Made by a program: the position numbers and the translations under genes. This document shows, one piece after another, positions 51,503-61,290 of a stretch of DNA of 64,000 nucleotides. Source of the stretch: Ructibacterium sp965146665 (lineage in GTDB: Bacteria; Bacillota; Clostridia; Monoglobales; Monoglobaceae). The stretch spans positions 186,001-250,000 of the forward strand of contig CBCTHE010000002.1 in assembly GCA_965146665.1 (NCBI GenBank), in the 5' to 3' direction. Below the pieces are notes generated by a model. It was not told the DNA's origin. It was given only the letters and a program-made list of their open reading frames with translations, and did no database searches. Each line of letters opens with the position of its first letter. Within the stretch, counting starts at the first letter, position 1.

Positions 51503-52040
51503 ATCCCTCTCCTTCTATATTGTTCAGCCCGGTCTCCCCGCGCCTTCATCCTTTGGCATAGTCTGTTTTTATTATACCGAACCTCTGCCAAAAGTCAAGT
51601 TTTTTCGCGGTTTGCCGCGTTTGTAACAGAATTGTAAGCTTTGTCTTACACTTTTTGCGTTGGCGATGGTGATATTCGCTGGTAATGTCCATGCAATGCA
51701 GCCATTGCGGCGCACAAATTCCTATCCAGGGGAAAGTGATTGTATTCATGCGCTCATAAGCTTGTGCCAAGAAGAACCGCGTAAAACAATACGGATCCTG
51801 ACATTAGACACAGCACGGTATTCCGGCAGTCTCTGCGGAATCAAGGTAATGCGTCAGCGGGCAATTCGTTTTTCGCCCCCTACAAGACAATCAGTCCGTT
51901 CGAATTCAAAAAGGGAGACTGAGGATCCACGCAAACTTGTCTCTAGTAAAATAAACCGCATGCTTTGCGTATCAGCTTTTTCAACACGTCAAAAAGCCGC
52001 GGACAGACGTCCGCGGCTTTTTTCAATCGCTTTTTTTGTC
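51503..52040. other. Non-coding gap between gap and the deacetylase gene
   Basis: 538 bases. Apart from the terminator at 51991-52022 and possible upstream signals of the deacetylase near 51503-51660 I see nothing. A plus-strand open frame runs through here into the antisense of gap; it shows no family features. Confidence 0.5.
51991..52022. terminator. Terminator of gap
   Basis: AAAAAGCCGCGGAC (51991-52004), loop AGAC, GTCCGCGGCTTTTT (52009-52022). A 14-bp perfect stem with A/T flanks, 19 bases after the gap stop. Confidence 0.93.
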
Positions 52041-53075
52041 TTACAGCTCAGCGAAATACTTGATGGTTCTGACCATCTGGCTGGTGTAGCTGTTCTCGTT
52101 GTCATACCAGGAAACAACCTGAACCTCGTACAAATCCTCTGCGATCTGCGCAACCATGGTCTGGGTCGCATCAAACAGGGAGCCGTACTTCATGCCGATT
52201 ACATCGGAGGAAACGATGGGATCGGTGTTGTAGCCAAAGGACTCGGAGGCAGCCGCCTTCATTGCCGCATTGATGCCGTCAGCGGTGACGTCCTTGCCCT
52301 TAACAACAGCGGTCAGGATGGTGGTGGAACCGGTGGGTACCGGAACACGCTGTGCAGCGCCGATCAGCTTGCCGTTCAGCTCCGGAATAACCAGGCCGAT
52401 TGCCTTCGCGGCGCCGGTGGAGTTGGGAACAATGTTGGCCGCGCCGGCTCTTGCTCTTCTCATATCGCCCTTTCTGTGGGGGCCGTCCAGGATCATCTGG
52501 TCGCCGGTGTAGGCATGGATGGTCGCCATAATACCGGTCTGGATGGGAGCGTAGTCGTTCAGAGCCTTTGCCATAGGAGCCAGGCAGTTGGTGGTGCAGG
52601 ATGCCGCGGAAATGATGGTGTCATCCTTGGTCAGGGTGTTCTCATTTACGCTGTAAACAATAGTGGGCAGGTCATTTCCAGCCGGAGCGGAGATAACAAC
52701 CTTCTTTGCGCCGGCGTCAATGTGCGCCTGTGCCTTTGCCTTGGAGCAATAGAAACCCGTGCACTCCAGGACAACGTCAACACCGATCTCACCCCAGGGG
52801 AGCTCGGCCGCGTTAGCCATTGCGTAAATCTTCAGGGTTTTGCCGTCTACGGTAATGGTACCGTTCTCATCATCAGCTTCGACCGTGTGCAGATTCTCTC
52901 CGATTCTGCCGCAGTAACCGCCCTGCGCGGTGTCATACTTCAACAAGTCTGCCAGCATGGTGGGTTTGGTCAGATCGTTGATTGCAACCACCTCATAACC
53001 CTCAGCGCCGAACATCTGTCTGAATGCCAAACGGCCAATACGGCCAAAACCGTTAATCGCTACTTTTACTGCCAT
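52041..53075 (-). CDS. gap: Glyceraldehyde-3-phosphate dehydrogenase
   Basis: 344 residues. Rossmann start VKVAINGFGRIGRLAFRQM, the catalytic cysteine in SAASCTTNCLAPMAKALND near 157, and the end VSWYDNENSYTSQMVRTIKYF near 318. It makes 1,3-bisphosphoglycerate with NAD in glycolysis. The start follows AGGAGGTACTTTACT. It stands alone with its own promoter and terminator, not in a gap-pgk operon. Codon use is highly biased (few codons, e.g. AAC, GTC, CTG), as expected for a strongly expressed gene. Confidence 0.96.
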   Translation of the reverse strand: MAVKVAINGFGRIGRLAFRQMFGAEGYEVVAINDLTKPTMLADLLKYDTAQGGYCGRIGENLHTVEADDENGTITVDGKTLKIYAMANAAELPWGEIGVDVVLECTGFYCSKAKAQAHIDAGAKKVVISAPAGNDLPTIVYSVNENTLTKDDTIISAASCTTNCLAPMAKALNDYAPIQTGIMATIHAYTGDQMILDGPHRKGDMRRARAGAANIVPNSTGAAKAIGLVIPELNGKLIGAAQRVPVPTGSTTILTAVVKGKDVTADGINAAMKAAASESFGYNTDPIVSSDVIGMKYGSLFDATQTMVAQIAEDLYEVQVVSWYDNENSYTSQMVRTIKYFAEL

Positions 53076-53172
53076 AGTAAAGTACCTCCTGATAAAATGT
53101 ATAAATTTTAAATTATTTTTTCATTGGTGCCAAGACATCGAAGCCCCTTTTCAGCGGCCCTATCTCTTTATT

Positions 53173-53201
53173 ATTTTACCGCATAAGTTAAAAATATACA
53201 A
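53173..53201 (-). promoter_or_regulatory. Promoter of gap
   Basis: Read leftward: TTGTAT (53201-53196), 17-base spacer, TAAAAT (53178-53173). It leaves a leader of about 90 bases. Confidence 0.65.
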
Positions 53202-53250
53202 GTGTTTTTTGCAATTTTGTTAAAAATTTAACTTTACGGCATTTTCCATG

Positions 53251-54036
53251 CTATTTATCGTTCAGTTTTTGTAAAAAACTCCGGGTACGCTCATTTTTGG
53301 GGTTGTCAATCACATCCGCAGGTGCGCCCTCCTCCACCACAACGCCGTCCGCCATAAAGATCACCTTGTCGCTGACATTGCTTGCAAAATCAATCTCATG
53401 GGTGACAATGACCATGGTGATGTGCTCGGCCGCCAGCTTGCGGATCACCTTGAGGATCTCCCCTGTGAGCTCCGGATCAAGGGCAGAGGTAGGCTCGTCG
53501 AAAAACAGGATCCGGGGCTTGAGAGCAAGAGCCCGGGCGATTGAAACCCGCTGTTTCTGGCCGCCGGAAAGCTCGCAGGGATAGCTGTCCAGCTTTTCGG
53601 ACAGCCCCACACGCTCCAGCAGCTCCTTGGCTGTCTGTTCGATCTCCCCATAGATCTCCCGCCTCTTTGCCTTAAAATCCGGCCGTTCCTTGGCCAAAAG
53701 CCGCGGGGCGAGCATCACGTTGTCAATGACATTGTACTGGGGAAACAGGTTGAAATCCTGAAACACAAGGCCAAAGTTGAGCTGTTTCCTGCGCAGCTCC
53801 TTTCCGGACGCCCGCTTTTCGCTCTCCCCGTCGAACAGGACCTCGCCGTCCAGAAGGACCTGACCGCTGTCTGCCCGCTCCAGAAAATTCACACAGCGCA
53901 GCAGAGTGGTCTTTCCGCTTCCGGAGGCACCGATGATGGACACGACCTCTCCCTCCTCCATGGAAAAATCTACGCCCTTGAGTACGCTGGTCCTGCCAAA
54001 GCTCTTATAAAGGTTCTTGATTTCCAGTATCTTCAT
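53251..54036 (-). CDS. Polar amino-acid ABC transporter, ATP-binding protein
   Basis: 261 residues from ATG 54036 after AAGGGTG; an earlier in-frame Met would overlap the permease. Walker A GASGSGKTT near residue 36, Q-loop VFQDFNLFPQ near 87, signature LSGGQKQRV near 156, Walker B ILFFDEPTSALDPE near 176 and switch VTHEID near 209. It powers uptake with the permease and binding protein upstream in the same operon, as in GlnQ/ArtP types. Confidence 0.95.
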   Translation of the reverse strand: MKILEIKNLYKSFGRTSVLKGVDFSMEEGEVVSIIGASGSGKTTLLRCVNFLERADSGQVLLDGEVLFDGESEKRASGKELRRKQLNFGLVFQDFNLFPQYNVIDNVMLAPRLLAKERPDFKAKRREIYGEIEQTAKELLERVGLSEKLDSYPCELSGGQKQRVSIARALALKPRILFFDEPTSALDPELTGEILKVIRKLAAEHITMVIVTHEIDFASNVSDKVIFMADGVVVEEGAPADVIDNPKNERTRSFLQKLNDK

Positions 54037-54049
54037 GTGAACACCCTTT

Positions 54050-54751
54050 TTATTTAAAATAGTCAAGCCGCTTTTCTATGTATCCAAACAACAGGGTCAG
54101 GATGCCGCAGAACAGCAGATAGTAGGCGCCTGTATAGAACAGCGGCCATAAAAGCCCGTCGGACTTGATGAACTTCTGGGCATTCCAAATGATCTCATAA
54201 ACCATGATGATCCGCGCCAGAGAGGTATCCTTGACCAGGGTGATAATCTCATTGCTCATGGGCGGCACAATGTGCTTGACCACCTGCAGGAGAACCACCC
54301 GGAAAAAAATCTGAGGCCGTGTCATGCCCAGGACCTGTCCCGCCTCATACTGGCCTTTGGGGATCGCTTCAATCCCGCCCCGGTAGATCTCTGAAAAATA
54401 GCAGGAATAATTGATGACAAAGGCAATAATCACAGCGGCAAACCGGTCCGGCACAGTCCAGGACGCAATCGCGTCAAAGACAGCATTGCCGCCGTGAGCC
54501 GCCGCCCACGCGGCGATCAGTCCCGGCCCATAGTAGATCACAATCAGCTGGAGCATCAGCGGGGTACCGCGGATGATCCAGATGAAAGTGCGCACCAGCC
54601 ACCTGATCGGCCGGACACGGGTCATGGAGCCAAAGCTGATAATCAGCCCCAGCGGCAGGGCCAAGGCCAGGGTCAATAGGAAGATCTTGAGGGTCATTGC
54701 GAAACCTTCAAGAAGACTGAGCGTTACCTGTATAAACATAAGACTCTCCAT
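54050..54751 (-). CDS. Polar amino-acid ABC transporter, permease
   Basis: 233 residues from ATG 54751 (GGAG seven bases upstream); the Met at 54739 is an alternative. About five membrane segments. The HisM/GlnP signature is IIRGTPLMLQLIVIYYG near 58 and the EAA loop region GGIEAIPKGQYEAGQVLGMTR-like near 125, which docks the ATPase. It precedes the ATPase gene by 13 bases. Confidence 0.92.
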   Translation of the reverse strand: MESLMFIQVTLSLLEGFAMTLKIFLLTLALALPLGLIISFGSMTRVRPIRWLVRTFIWIIRGTPLMLQLIVIYYGPGLIAAWAAAHGGNAVFDAIASWTVPDRFAAVIIAFVINYSCYFSEIYRGGIEAIPKGQYEAGQVLGMTRPQIFFRVVLLQVVKHIVPPMSNEIITLVKDTSLARIIMVYEIIWNAQKFIKSDGLLWPLFYTGAYYLLFCGILTLLFGYIEKRLDYFK

Positions 54752-54927
54752 TCCGTCGCTCCGTATCGGCATAAAGGTTTGCAAAATGCCCGCTGAGCAA
54801 ATGGGGAACGCCGGCACAGAACGGCCTTTGCGCACTTTCTTCCATTTTCATGGGGCGCGCGGCCCCTGCCGGCAGGCATTCAAATGGCCTCCTATTTGCG
54901 GAGCAGGAAATGAATAAGAGGCCGTTT

Positions 54928-54954
54928 TTCCGCCGCGCGGTCCGCGCGGCGGAA
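54928..54954. other. GC-rich hairpin between binding protein and permease genes
   Basis: 54928-54940 (TTCCGCCGCGCGG) pairs with 54942-54954. On the mRNA strand it is followed by AAAAACGG, not T, so it is not a terminator. Such stems often protect the binding-protein mRNA and lower permease expression. Confidence 0.65.
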
Positions 54955-54965
54955 TGATTTATGTA

Positions 54966-55793
54966 CTATTTCGCCAGGGTGAGCTGATAGGTCTCCGCCA
55001 GCTTATCCAGCGTTCCGTCTTGCATCAGCGTGTCAATGATGCCATTCACCTCCTCGGTCAGGTCAGAGCCCTTCCGGAAACCAATGCCGTATTCCTCGCT
55101 GGTCAGCTCCATCACAGGCCCCAGAGCGGCATAGCTGGTGCCCTCGCCGGTCATGGCCTTTGCCATGGTGTTGTCGATTACACAGGCGTCCACAGAGCCG
55201 CTCATAACCTCAAGCATGGCGTCAGACTGTGCCGCCACCGCGGTATAGCTACCGTCCAGCCCGTTCTCCGCAATCGCTTTTTCGCCGGCGGAGCCCGCCT
55301 CCGCGGCAAACTTCAGATCCTTCATGGACTCTGCTGTGGTATAGTCCTTGGCTTTATCCGATTTCATCACCACCACCTGGGCGTTTTTCACATAGGCCTT
55401 GGTTACGCTGGTGTTCTTGGTCACCTCATCGGTGATGGTCATGCCGTTCCAGATGCAGTCAATGCTCTTGGAATCCAGCTCCAGAAACTTGTTGTCCCAG
55501 TCGATCTCCACAAATTTAGGGGTAACGCCCAGTTTCTCACAGACCGCCTCGGCAAACTCTGTGTCAAAGCCGACAAATTTCCCGCTGTCATCGGTGTAGT
55601 TCATGGGCTCATAGACCGTGTAGCCGATCACCATCTCGCCCTTGTCTTTCACATACGCCACATCACTGCCGGAAGCTGTCTGGGCCGCGGTGCCCGCAGG
55701 CGCCGACGCCGACTTGTCCGGATTCGCGCCGCCGCATCCCGCCAGAGATACCGCCAGCATGAGTGCACAGATCGTTGCAAATAACTTTTTCAT
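54966..55793 (-). CDS. Polar amino-acid ABC transporter, substrate-binding lipoprotein
   Basis: 275 residues. Lipoprotein signal with LAVSLAGCGG (Cys near 20). SBP family 3 fold: VIGYTVYEPMNYTDDSGKFVGFD near 55, AVCEKLGVTPKFVEIDWDNKF near 83, and GSDLTEEVNGIIDTLMQDGT near 243. It captures a polar amino acid outside the membrane; ligand cannot be decided. It is the first gene of the three-gene transporter operon, with TAGGAGGG before the start. Confidence 0.94.
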   Translation of the reverse strand: MKKLFATICALMLAVSLAGCGGANPDKSASAPAGTAAQTASGSDVAYVKDKGEMVIGYTVYEPMNYTDDSGKFVGFDTEFAEAVCEKLGVTPKFVEIDWDNKFLELDSKSIDCIWNGMTITDEVTKNTSVTKAYVKNAQVVVMKSDKAKDYTTAESMKDLKFAAEAGSAGEKAIAENGLDGSYTAVAAQSDAMLEVMSGSVDACVIDNTMAKAMTGEGTSYAALGPVMELTSEEYGIGFRKGSDLTEEVNGIIDTLMQDGTLDKLAETYQLTLAK

Positions 55794-55863
55794 GAATAAA
55801 ACCCTCCTATAGGAAATATCGCGGCTTTGCCCCGGCTGACATACCTGTCTGCCGTAAGCTGAA

Positions 55864-55898
55864 AGGAACGGAGGGCGGCCGCGGCGCCCCTCGTCCCT
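55864..55898 (-). terminator. Probable terminator of glgP
   Basis: Read leftward, GGGAC-GAGGGGCG pairs with CGCCCTC-C-GTTCC around CCGCGGC, then TTTC. Stem is strong but has bulges and a short T-run. Confidence 0.55.
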
Positions 55899-55927
55899 TT
55901 AATTTAGTTCAGATTCTGTCCCGCTGT

Positions 55928-58378
55928 TCAGCGCAGATGCCAAATCCCGCGGTTGTAGTCCTCAATGGTACGGTCGCTGGAGAAGAATCCGGCCTTGGCC
56001 GTATTCAGCACCGCGCTCCGCATCCAGGCATCCTTGTCCCGGAATTTATCCATCACCTTTTGAGACGCCTGCAGATAGGAGTCAAAGTCCGCCAGGATCA
56101 GATAGTTGTCCGCAAAGCCGCTTCCCATCACCAGAGCGTGGTACAGCTCATAGAACAGATTCTCCTGGTTAAACGTGCCGTCGATCATGGTGTCCACCAC
56201 CTGCTTGATCACCGGGTTGGTGGCATAGATCTCCGGACTCGGGGATTTTCCGTGGGCATATATATTCAAAACCTCCTGAGAGGACAGGCCGAAGATGAAG
56301 ATATTGTCATCCCCCACCTGCTCCCGGATCTCCACAATTGCCCCGTCCAAGGTGCCAATGGTCAGCGCGCCGTTGAGCATGAGCTTCATGTTCCCCGTGC
56401 CGGAGGCCTCCTTGGAGGCGGTGGAGATCTGCTCGCTCAGGTCCGCCGCGGCCACAATCTTCTCCGCGATGGAGACGCTGTAGTTCTCAATGAACACCAC
56501 CTTCAGCACGCCGTTCACCCTTGGATCATTGTTGACAACCTCGGCCACATCGTTGATAAACTTGATGATGAGCTTTGCCATATGATACCCCGGCGCGGCT
56601 TTGGCCGCGAAGATATAGGTGGTCGGGAGCAGGTCCGCCTCCTGGGGATTGTGAATGATCTGCTGATAGCGGTAGATGATCTGCAGTGCCTTTAACAGCT
56701 GCCGCTTGTATTCGTGCAGACGCTTGATCTGCACGTCAAACATGGAGGCCGGGTCCGCCTCAATGCCGTTGTGCTCCTTGATATAGGCGGCCAGCTTCTT
56801 TTTGTTGTCCAGCTTGATCTGGGAAAATTTTTCCCGGAACGCCGGATCATCCGCGGAAGGGACCAGCTTTTCCAGCTGTCGGTAATCCTTGACCCAGCCG
56901 TCCCCAACGGCGCCGGAAATCAGCTGTGCCAGCTCCGGGTTGGCCTTATACAGCCATCTTCTGAAGGTGACGCCGTTGGTCATATTCTTGAATTTATAGG
57001 GATAGATGCTGTAGTAATCCCGGAAGGTCTCCTTTTTCAAAATCTCCGTGTGCAGGGCAGCCACGCCGTTGATACTGTGACAGGCGGTCAGGCACAGGTT
57101 TGCCATGCTCACCTGTCCGTGGGCAATCACGGCCATATACTCAATCTTGCCGTTGTCACCGGGAAACCGCTCCCACAAGGCGGCCCGCTGGCGGCGGTCA
57201 ATCTCACGGATAATCATGGCCAGCCGCGGGAGCAGGTGCTCCACCATCTCAAAGGGCCATTTCTCCAGCGCCTCACACAGTATGGTGTGGTTGGTGTAGG
57301 CAAAGGTCTTGCCCACAATGTCCCAGGCCTCGTCCCAGCCCATCCCCTCTTCATCCATCAGAATCCGCATCAACTCAGGGATCGCAATGGTGGGATGGGT
57401 GTCATTGATATGGATCTGGATATACTCGGGAATCCTGCGGATGGATAAGCCCTTCTGCTTATGCTTGCTCAGGATCCACTGGATGGTCGCGGAGACAAAG
57501 AAATACTGCTGCTTGAGCCGCAGGAGCTTTCCCTCATAGTGGTTATCCTCCGGATAGAGGATTTTGGAGATGACCTCTGCCAGATCCTTATTCTCGGTGG
57601 CCTTGATATAGTCGCCGCGGTTAAACTCGCTCATATCAATCACTTCCGGCGAGCGGGCGCGCCACAGGCGCAGGGTGTTTACCGTCTCGCTGTCAAAGCC
57701 GGTAATCGGCATGTCATAGGGTTCCGCCATAACTGTGTTATAGTCCAAATGGCGGAATTTCAGCTGGCCGTCCTCCATATACTCCTCAATCCGGCCATTG
57801 AAGCGGACCTCCTTGATGTCCTCCGGTCTGGCAATGTCCCAGATATTCCCGCTCTGAAGCCATGGATCCGGCATTTCAATCTGATAGCCGTCCACAATCT
57901 TCTGCCGGAACAGGCCATACTCATACCGGATGCCGCATCCATAGGCGGGCAGTTCCAGATTGGTCAGGGAGTCGAGAAAGCAGGCGGCAAGCCGGCCCAG
58001 GCCGCCGTTGCCAAGACCCGCGTCGGTCTCGTATTCCTCCACCTGCTCCAGAGATACGCCCATGTCGGTGAGCACGTCCCGGTACAGGTCTGTCTCCATG
58101 AGGTTCATCAAGTTGTTGCCCATGGCACGGCCCATCAAAAACTCAAAGGACAGATAATACAGCTCTTTTTGGGGCTTCATATCGGTTTTTTCTTTATAGG
58201 AGACCCATTTGTCCATGATCTCGTCACGGATTGTCATAGAAACGGCAGTGTATATTTCACGTTGTGTTGCCTGCTTCACTGTCTTTCCAAAATAACGTTT
58301 CACTTTGCCGGAGATCTCTTCTTTGATAAACTCTTTTTTCTCTTTGTAAGCCGCAGAGTTCTTGCTCGGTTTTTTCAA
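55928..58378 (-). CDS. glgP: Glycogen/maltodextrin phosphorylase
   Basis: 816 residues from a TTG start at 58378, chosen because AGGAGG lies seven bases upstream and the family N-terminus fits; the open frame upstream has no such site. Landmarks: LSFEFLMGRAMGNNLMNL near 83, GLGNGGLGRLAACFLDSL near 123, HINDTHPTIAIPELMR near 326, and the pyridoxal phosphate site EASGTGNMKLMLNGALTIGT near 656. It releases glucose-1-phosphate from alpha-1,4-glucans. It is monocistronic with its own promoter; no other glg gene is in the window. Confidence 0.95.
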   Translation of the reverse strand: MKKPSKNSAAYKEKKEFIKEEISGKVKRYFGKTVKQATQREIYTAVSMTIRDEIMDKWVSYKEKTDMKPQKELYYLSFEFLMGRAMGNNLMNLMETDLYRDVLTDMGVSLEQVEEYETDAGLGNGGLGRLAACFLDSLTNLELPAYGCGIRYEYGLFRQKIVDGYQIEMPDPWLQSGNIWDIARPEDIKEVRFNGRIEEYMEDGQLKFRHLDYNTVMAEPYDMPITGFDSETVNTLRLWRARSPEVIDMSEFNRGDYIKATENKDLAEVISKILYPEDNHYEGKLLRLKQQYFFVSATIQWILSKHKQKGLSIRRIPEYIQIHINDTHPTIAIPELMRILMDEEGMGWDEAWDIVGKTFAYTNHTILCEALEKWPFEMVEHLLPRLAMIIREIDRRQRAALWERFPGDNGKIEYMAVIAHGQVSMANLCLTACHSINGVAALHTEILKKETFRDYYSIYPYKFKNMTNGVTFRRWLYKANPELAQLISGAVGDGWVKDYRQLEKLVPSADDPAFREKFSQIKLDNKKKLAAYIKEHNGIEADPASMFDVQIKRLHEYKRQLLKALQIIYRYQQIIHNPQEADLLPTTYIFAAKAAPGYHMAKLIIKFINDVAEVVNNDPRVNGVLKVVFIENYSVSIAEKIVAAADLSEQISTASKEASGTGNMKLMLNGALTIGTLDGAIVEIREQVGDDNIFIFGLSSQEVLNIYAHGKSPSPEIYATNPVIKQVVDTMIDGTFNQENLFYELYHALVMGSGFADNYLILADFDSYLQASQKVMDKFRDKDAWMRSAVLNTAKAGFFSSDRTIEDYNRGIWHLR

Positions 58379-58430
58379 TTTATATCCTCCTAACAGTTGT
58401 GAACTACTGATTCGCACAAATACGTTTATT

Positions 58431-58459
58431 ATTTTACCACAAATCCGCAGGTTTAGCAA
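58431..58459 (-). promoter_or_regulatory. Promoter of glgP
   Basis: Read leftward: TTGCTA (58459-58454), 17-base spacer ending TGG, TAAAAT (58436-58431). The -10 neighbourhood resembles that of the carD-like gene. Confidence 0.7.
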
Positions 58460-58629
58460 ATCATTTTTTGCACAAAAATCAGGGAGAGAAACTGGCAGGT
58501 TCTCTATTTTTGAAAAAATGTATACAAAGGACAAGCTGTGCGGCACCGTGCAGGGGATTTTGCCTCATATGAGCTGTCCGCAAACCATATGTGCACGGAC
58601 AGCTCTGCTGCATTTTGACGCTTACATGC

Positions 58630-58659
58630 AAAAAAGTCCGGCCTGTGCCGGACTTTTTT
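58630..58659. terminator. Terminator of the PBP1A gene
   Basis: AAAAAAGTCCGGC (58630-58642), loop CTGT, GCCGGACTTTTTT (58647-58659). Perfect 13-bp stem with A/T ends, about 60 bases after the stop at 58718. Confidence 0.92.
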
Positions 58660-58717
58660 GACAGCGCGGGCCGCGGAAAACGCGGTCATTCGCCTCTTTT
58701 TTACTTTAGTCTTGCAA

Positions 58718-61120
58718 TCATTCCTCCAAAGCGCCGCCGCCCGAGGAGGAACTGCCTGATCCGCCGCCTGTGCTGGTTCCGCCGGAGGTGCTGCTCCCCG
58801 AAGTTGAACCGCCGCCGGAGGCAGAGCCGCTTGAGCCGCCGCCGGAACTGCCGGAACCTGTATGACTTCCGCCGGAAGTTCCGCCGCTGTTTCCTGACCC
58901 GCTGGTGCCGGAGCCGGCCCCGCCGCCGGAGCTGCCGCTGGTGCCCGCAGTACCGGAGCCGGCTGTGGATGCGGGCTTATCCGTGGCGCCTGCGTTGCCG
59001 GAGGCACCGGAACTTCCGGCGTTTCCGGAGCTCTTGGTATCCCCCGTGTTTTCGGGAACATATCCCGCGTGGTTCGAGTTACAGTACGCGGGGATGTTAT
59101 CGCTGGAAAAATAGTAGCTGGAGGCCGGACAGCTCGAGGTGGCCCGCAGGCCTGTATAGGTACAGTAGCTGGCCCATACCACATCGCTGGGTTTGGTGAT
59201 CTCCCGCTTCTCTTTGATTCCCTTGTGAACCTTGTCCATCACGTTCTTGAACACAGGGATACATGGGTTGGAGGACATGGTAATCTCCTCCGGAATATCA
59301 TATCCATACCAGACGGCCGCCGCATAGTAAGGCGTATAGCCAATGAACCAGCGGTCGTTGTTCTCCGAGGTGGTACCCGTCTTGCCGGCGGTGAAAATAC
59401 CGCTCGAAAGTCCGGCGCCCCGCCCGGTTCCGCTTGTGACAACATCCTCCATCATCTTGCTCATGATATAAGCGGTGGAGGGTTTCATGGCCTCCCAGGA
59501 TGAGCGGTCAGAGGACACGATCACATTGCCGTCCTTGTCCTTGACATCCGTATAGGTATAGGGCTTACGGTAGACACCCTCGTTGGCAAAGGAGGCAAAG
59601 GCCGCCGTCATCTCCAGCACGGTCGCGCCGTCCGTAAGACCACCGAGCGCCAGCTGGGAAAGTCCGATATCCGTATAGATATCGCCGTTCACATCCCGGC
59701 TTGCCACCAGGGTGGTGAGGCCCATTTTCTGGGTCAGGTAATCAAAGCTCTCCTGTGCGCCCATCTTGGACAGGATCTCAACCGGAACCGTGTTGAGAGA
59801 GGTCCGCACAGCCCGGCGCACGTCCACCAGACCGCGGTATTGGTAGTCATAGTTTCTGGGAACCCATCCGTTATAGGATTTCTTTTTGTCATCATACACA
59901 GAGCCGGCGGTGATCACATGTTTATCCAACGCCGGCGCATACACGGCAATGGGCTTGATGGTGGACCCTGGCTGCCGCGGGCTCATGGAGGCCCGGTTCA
60001 GGGTCAGGCTTCCGGGTTTCTCCCCGATGCCGCCCGCAATGCCAACCACCTGTCCGGTTCGGACATCGGTGATGACCATGGCCGACTGTGCCTTGGTATT
60101 GGGGAAATTTTTGGCGTTGGCATAGTATTCCTCCACCGCCGTCTGGATCTCCGGCACATAGGTGGTGTATACCTTCACACCGCCGGAGTACAGGATCTTA
60201 TTGGCCAGGCTCTCGGAATACCCCTGCGCCTGCAGGTCCCGCAGTACGTCACGGATCACCTGATCCACAAAGTACGAGGTGGTCTGGGTGACATTCTCCT
60301 GGGCTTTCTTGCTCGGATCCGCGAATTTGAGCGGTTCGTTGATGGCCTCGTCATATTCCTCCTGGGTGATATAATCCAGCTCCAGCATTTTGGTCAGAAC
60401 AAGCTCTTGGCGCTCTTTATTCTTTTCCGGATTCACAAAGGGGTCGTACATGGCCGGATACTGGGTGATTCCCGCCAGGGAGGCACACTCCGCAAGGGAC
60501 AGAAACGCCACGTCCTTATCAAAGTACAGATTGGCGGCTGTCTGAACGCCGCTGCACCCCTGAGAGAGATAGATACAGTTCAGGTACAGCTCCAGGATCT
60601 GGTCCTTGTCCATCTTTTTCTCCAGCGCGACGGCCCGGGAGATCTCCTGAATTTTCCTGGCGGGCGTCTGCTCATCCTCGCCGGTGATGTTCTTGATCAG
60701 CTGCTGGGTTATGGTACTGCCGCCCAGGGATGCCGCGCCGCTCTTTCCTGTGACCTTGTTCACAAACCAGGTCAGGGTTGCCTTTGCCGTCCGCTTCAGG
60801 TCATAGCCCCTGTGCTCATAAAACCGTTCATCCTCAATGGACACAAAGGCATGCTGCAAGTTTTCCGGCGTGGCCGGAAGATCCACCCAAATCCGGTTTT
60901 CCTCGGCGGTGAGCTTCTGCAGTTCCCGCTCCTCGCCCGTGGCAGGATCCAGGTAAACAATGCTGGAATTCTGCCGCAGGGTCAGGCTGTCCAGATCAAT
61001 ATCGTCCACATTTCCCCAGTAGCCCAGCACCGCACCGCCGAACGCAACGCCAACGGCCATGAGCCCAATCACCAATGTGATGCTGAAAATGATGAGAAAC
61101 TTTTTAATGTAATGTTTCAT
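58718..61120 (-). CDS. Bifunctional class A penicillin-binding protein (PBP1A type)
   Basis: 800 residues: membrane anchor (8-32), GT51 transglycosylase domain with SIEDERFYEHRGYD near 92 and GGSTITQQLIKNI near 131, then the transpeptidase. Its motifs are SxxK in RQPGSTIKPIAV near 384, SLN in VRTSLNTVP near 434, and KTG in TAGKTGTTSENN near 572. After residue about 675 the protein is an unusual tail of about 120 residues made mainly of Gly, Ser and Thr, ending ALEE. It polymerises and cross-links peptidoglycan. Divergent from the BofC-like gene. Confidence 0.95.
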   Translation of the reverse strand: MKHYIKKFLIIFSITLVIGLMAVGVAFGGAVLGYWGNVDDIDLDSLTLRQNSSIVYLDPATGEERELQKLTAEENRIWVDLPATPENLQHAFVSIEDERFYEHRGYDLKRTAKATLTWFVNKVTGKSGAASLGGSTITQQLIKNITGEDEQTPARKIQEISRAVALEKKMDKDQILELYLNCIYLSQGCSGVQTAANLYFDKDVAFLSLAECASLAGITQYPAMYDPFVNPEKNKERQELVLTKMLELDYITQEEYDEAINEPLKFADPSKKAQENVTQTTSYFVDQVIRDVLRDLQAQGYSESLANKILYSGGVKVYTTYVPEIQTAVEEYYANAKNFPNTKAQSAMVITDVRTGQVVGIAGGIGEKPGSLTLNRASMSPRQPGSTIKPIAVYAPALDKHVITAGSVYDDKKKSYNGWVPRNYDYQYRGLVDVRRAVRTSLNTVPVEILSKMGAQESFDYLTQKMGLTTLVASRDVNGDIYTDIGLSQLALGGLTDGATVLEMTAAFASFANEGVYRKPYTYTDVKDKDGNVIVSSDRSSWEAMKPSTAYIMSKMMEDVVTSGTGRGAGLSSGIFTAGKTGTTSENNDRWFIGYTPYYAAAVWYGYDIPEEITMSSNPCIPVFKNVMDKVHKGIKEKREITKPSDVVWASYCTYTGLRATSSCPASSYYFSSDNIPAYCNSNHAGYVPENTGDTKSSGNAGSSGASGNAGATDKPASTAGSGTAGTSGSSGGGAGSGTSGSGNSGGTSGGSHTGSGSSGGGSSGSASGGGSTSGSSTSGGTSTGGGSGSSSSGGGALEE

Positions 61121-61290
61121 GTCACATTCCCCTCTAGTATTTTGCTCTCATTCAGTCAGAATGATCTGTTAAAATACAACACTTTATTCAGTATACCATA
61201 CTTTTAGGTATAAAAAGACCCAGACCTGTTAATAATAGGTTAAATTAGTGTTACAAATTTCAAATACCTACAAGATATGGGGGCATTCCT

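Noticed and set aside
51660..53111. Plus-strand frame of about 483 codons
   Set aside because: Runs through the gap terminator and then antisense to the gap gene; no family match and no promoter.
59840..61207. Plus-strand frame of about 455 codons
   Set aside because: Antisense to PBP1A, whose motifs are complete on the minus strand.
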